Shown here: in pieces, positions 62,307-64,000 of the stretch | Position numbering within the stretch: position 1 is the stretch's first letter | Layout of the letters: every line of letters begins with the position of its first letter | Source: Mycolicibacterium canariasense | GTDB taxonomy: Bacteria > Actinomycetota > Actinomycetes > Mycobacteriales > Mycobacteriaceae | Length of the DNA stretch: 64,000 nt | Assembly (NCBI RefSeq): GCF_002101555.1 | Contig: NZ_LQOL01000032.1 | Location: 19,815 to 83,814, forward strand | Reading direction: 5' to 3' | Notes under the pieces: model-generated | What the model saw: the letters and a program-made list of their open reading frames with translations, nothing else | Told to the model about the DNA's origin: nothing | The model's database searches: none | Program-made: the position numbers and the translations under genes

Positions 62307-63179
62307 TTACGTTCGGCGAAGGTGAAGCTGCTTCGATAGGAAGCGGAGCGCCTCGACCAGCATCCCGAGGTTGAATGCGAACCGTTGCACGGTCGCCCGG
62401 CGGAAGCGAGCTGCCCGGCCAACCGTCGCCCATAGTGCGCCCCAGATGGCTGCTTGAACTGCGACCAAAGCGAGGCCGGGAACCAGCAGTCGCGGGCGGA
62501 ACTTCAGCGCGAGAATGGTCTCTCCTCGCCCAAAGTTGAAGTATTGCCGGAACGCGGTGGAGAGGTCGGTGTGCTGCAGCTTGTCCACCACCGCGTCGGG
62601 CACCAAACGCATCGTGTATCCGGCCCGCTGGGTGCGGCAGAAGAATTCCACTTCGTCGGCAGTGCCTATCAGGTTCTCGTCGAAACCGCCGACCGCGTCG
62701 AATACCTTGCGCGTAAATCCGCAGTTCGTCGCGTTCGCGTACTGGGCCCCACCCACCTGCGACCAGTACAACTTCGACTCCCGGCTCAGGACCGTGCCGT
62801 CGGCCAACACGCGGTTCAACCCACCGCCGACCGTGTCGGCGCCATTGAGGAACGCTTCCCAGTACGCCTGGATCCAGCCGGGGTGCACTACGTCATCCGC
62901 GTCTGTCAGCAACACAAATTGACCATGGGACACGGTTATTCCCACGTTGCGGGCGATGTTTGCGCCGGGGCCACGTGACGCGTCGGCAATGCGGACCCGC
63001 GGATCCCGCAGCAGGAACTGTCGAGAAATTGCCACAGTTTCGTCGGTTGATCCGTTGTCCGCGACGATGACCTCGAAAGTCGCCTGTGTCTTTTGGTTGA
63101 GCAGTGCCTCCAACTGTTTGCTGATGAACGCCGCGCCGTTGCGGACGGGTATCACGACGCTGACGTCTACGGTGCTCAC
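62307..63179 (-). CDS. Family 2 glycosyltransferase
   Basis: A 290-residue GT-A enzyme: VDVSVVIPVRNGAAFISKQL, FEVIVADNGSTDETVAISRQ, QFVLLTDADDVVHPGWIQAY (D-A-D metal site) and GGFDENLIGTADEVEFFCRT (acceptor base region E-D-like). A hydrophobic C-terminal stretch (LLVPGLALVAVQAAIWGALW) may anchor it to the membrane. The GTG at 63179 immediately precedes the conserved start; an upstream frame to 63275 lacks homology. It stands alone, without other polysaccharide genes in view. Confidence 0.88.
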   Translation of the reverse strand: MSTVDVSVVIPVRNGAAFISKQLEALLNQKTQATFEVIVADNGSTDETVAISRQFLLRDPRVRIADASRGPGANIARNVGITVSHGQFVLLTDADDVVHPGWIQAYWEAFLNGADTVGGGLNRVLADGTVLSRESKLYWSQVGGAQYANATNCGFTRKVFDAVGGFDENLIGTADEVEFFCRTQRAGYTMRLVPDAVVDKLQHTDLSTAFRQYFNFGRGETILALKFRPRLLVPGLALVAVQAAIWGALWATVGRAARFRRATVQRFAFNLGMLVEALRFLSKQLHLRRT

Positions 63180-63210
63180 AGGAGTGAACCTAGCAGCGCC
63201 CGCCGAGGTC

Positions 63211-63232
63211 GGGCAATATGATTGTATTGCCC
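63211..63232. promoter_or_regulatory. Inverted repeat before the glycosyltransferase
   Basis: Perfect eight-base arms GGGCAATA (63211-63218) and TATTGCCC (63225-63232) with a six-base spacer, 32 bp before the glycosyltransferase start. A likely operator; the regulator is unknown. Confidence 0.55.
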
Positions 63233-63335
63233 TACGAGCTAACACGGCGGGTGATTCTCTGGGCGTCGCGGCCATCCGAGACGAGAGCGGCCGCCGGCCA
63301 TCTCTGTTGGAATCTGGTCCGGCGGGATCGTTCGA

Positions 63336-63923
63336 TCAGGTGGCGAGATCGAGGGTGGTGAAGCGGTGGCGGGACCAGAGTCTGCGGGAGGCCTCTTCTG
63401 GGTAGGGCTGGTCGGTGGGCTCGGTGGCGTATACGCGTGTTGTGCGGGCCGGAGATTGGTGGTGTGACCATCGGGATGGTCCGTCGGCGGCGAAGCGAAC
63501 CCAGTCGGTGCGCATGGTGCGGGAGAGGCGCTCGTATTCGGCGATGGTGTCCGGGTGGGTGGTCGGTTGCCTGGTGATGTCGGCGGGGGTGAGTGTGCCG
63601 AAGATCAGCAGCATGTCCAGACTGTGAGAGGAGCCCTCGTCGGTGTTGAAGTTCCAGGTCAGTTCGTAGAGCCAGGCGGTACCGCCGCCTGCATGCTGCG
63701 CGGCGGCCAGGTGCTGGCACGGCATGCGAAACAGCCAGTCGGCGTTGACCGTTTCGTAGAGCTGCGACGGCCCCGCCGCAGGGTAGGCGGCCCGGTAGTC
63801 AGCGAGGCCACACGTCCTTGGTGCGAGCAGGTTGATGGTGTCGGTCAGCAGAGAGTCGGGCAGTGGTTTTGCGCGCCAGGGATTGAAGAGGGAGTACTCG
63901 TCGCGGGTGTGTCCGATGAGCAC
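63336..63923 (-). pseudogene. C-terminal fragment of a type-B carboxylesterase
   Basis: IGHTRDEYSLFNPWRAKPLP, VNADWLFRMPCQHLAAAQHA, WLYELTWNFNTDEGSSHSLD MLLIFG and RTMRTDWVRFAADG match the last 190 residues of carboxylesterase/lipase proteins, usually about 500 residues. Reading upstream in frame, a stop TAG occurs at about 63960-63962, only 12 codons before, so the catalytic Ser half is not attached. A GTG at 63923 could start a short product. Treated as a remnant; the rest may lie beyond the right edge. Confidence 0.65.
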
Positions 63924-64000
63924 CGCGCCGTTTCTGAGATAACTAACCAGTTCGGGGTTCTAAATGTCCTCATCTGAGCTGGTGGGCTTGGGGTGAGTGT

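Noticed and set aside
62099..62422. 107-codon minus-strand frame
   Set aside because: It overlaps the end of the glycosyltransferase in another frame and has no family resemblance.

Overview
This window is high-GC DNA from a fast-growing mycobacterium (Mycolicibacterium type). About the first 46.6 kb is one large dormancy (DosR/DevR) regulon island; the rest is ordinary and accessory chromosome. The evidence is gene content: HspX, a DosR response regulator, Rv2030c-, Rv2029c-, Rv2004c-, Rv2005c-, Rv2006-, Rv2629-, Rv1733c- and Rv1738-type genes, two Acg nitroreductases and ten universal stress proteins (USPs), together with repeated 14-bp palindromes of the GGGAC-N4-GTCCC type. The layout resembles the second DosR locus of M. 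smegmatis as I remember it; no database search was possible.

Layout. 1-6.5 kb: a NuoE/NuoF-like NADH-binding subunit cut by the left edge, four USPs, an ANTAR protein and HspX. 6.6-10.5 kb: hibernation factor RafS, phosphoribosyltransferase/erythromycin-esterase fusion and PfkB. 10.5-14.7 kb: small unknowns, a dienelactone-hydrolase-like protein, DUF5709, a Balon/Rv2629-like hibernation factor, a deazaflavin-type nitroreductase, and a small ACP-like protein whose carrier serine is tryptophan. 14.8-20.5 kb: DosS-like sensor kinase, USPs, a hydrolase. 20.5-30 kb: Acg, Rv1733c-like and helix-bundle proteins, then an operon SRPBCC, P-type ATPase-hemerythrin fusion, USP, OtsB1/GH65. 30-32.4 kb: two DUF1876 proteins, DosR and a second Acg. 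32.5-43.7 kb: a tightly coupled plus-strand operon (kinase-like protein, alcohol dehydrogenase, PEP synthase, USP, MgtA-type ATPase), then USP, GNAT, USP and a PNPOx-fold protein. 43.8-46.5 kb: alcohol dehydrogenase, SHOCT protein, wax ester/triacylglycerol synthase.

The island reads as one programme for hypoxia or nitric oxide arrest: ribosomes are silenced (RafS, Balon, DUF1876), proteins are protected (HspX), carbon is redirected (PfkB, PEP synthase, trehalose enzymes, lipid storage), redox is handled by nitroreductases, alcohol dehydrogenases and a NADH module, and many USPs probably act as nucleotide-binding regulators. Nearly every transcription unit in it has a DosR-like box about 40-115 bp before its first start codon, so DosR, itself inside a boxed operon, probably controls it.

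After 46.6 kb come a BlaI/M56 pair with a likely operator in front of a DUF2231 protein, a lytic transglycosylase operon, a secreted GH5-like enzyme and an epoxide-hydrolase-like protein. From about 52.7 kb the content looks accessory: an Lsr2 paralogue, cyanase, a TetR gene with three operators, XRE/SDR, OsmC/crotonase with HxlR, then increasingly broken genes (SDR, LacI, VOC, esterase fragments) and a glycosyltransferase. No tRNA, rRNA, CRISPR array or insertion sequence was recognised.
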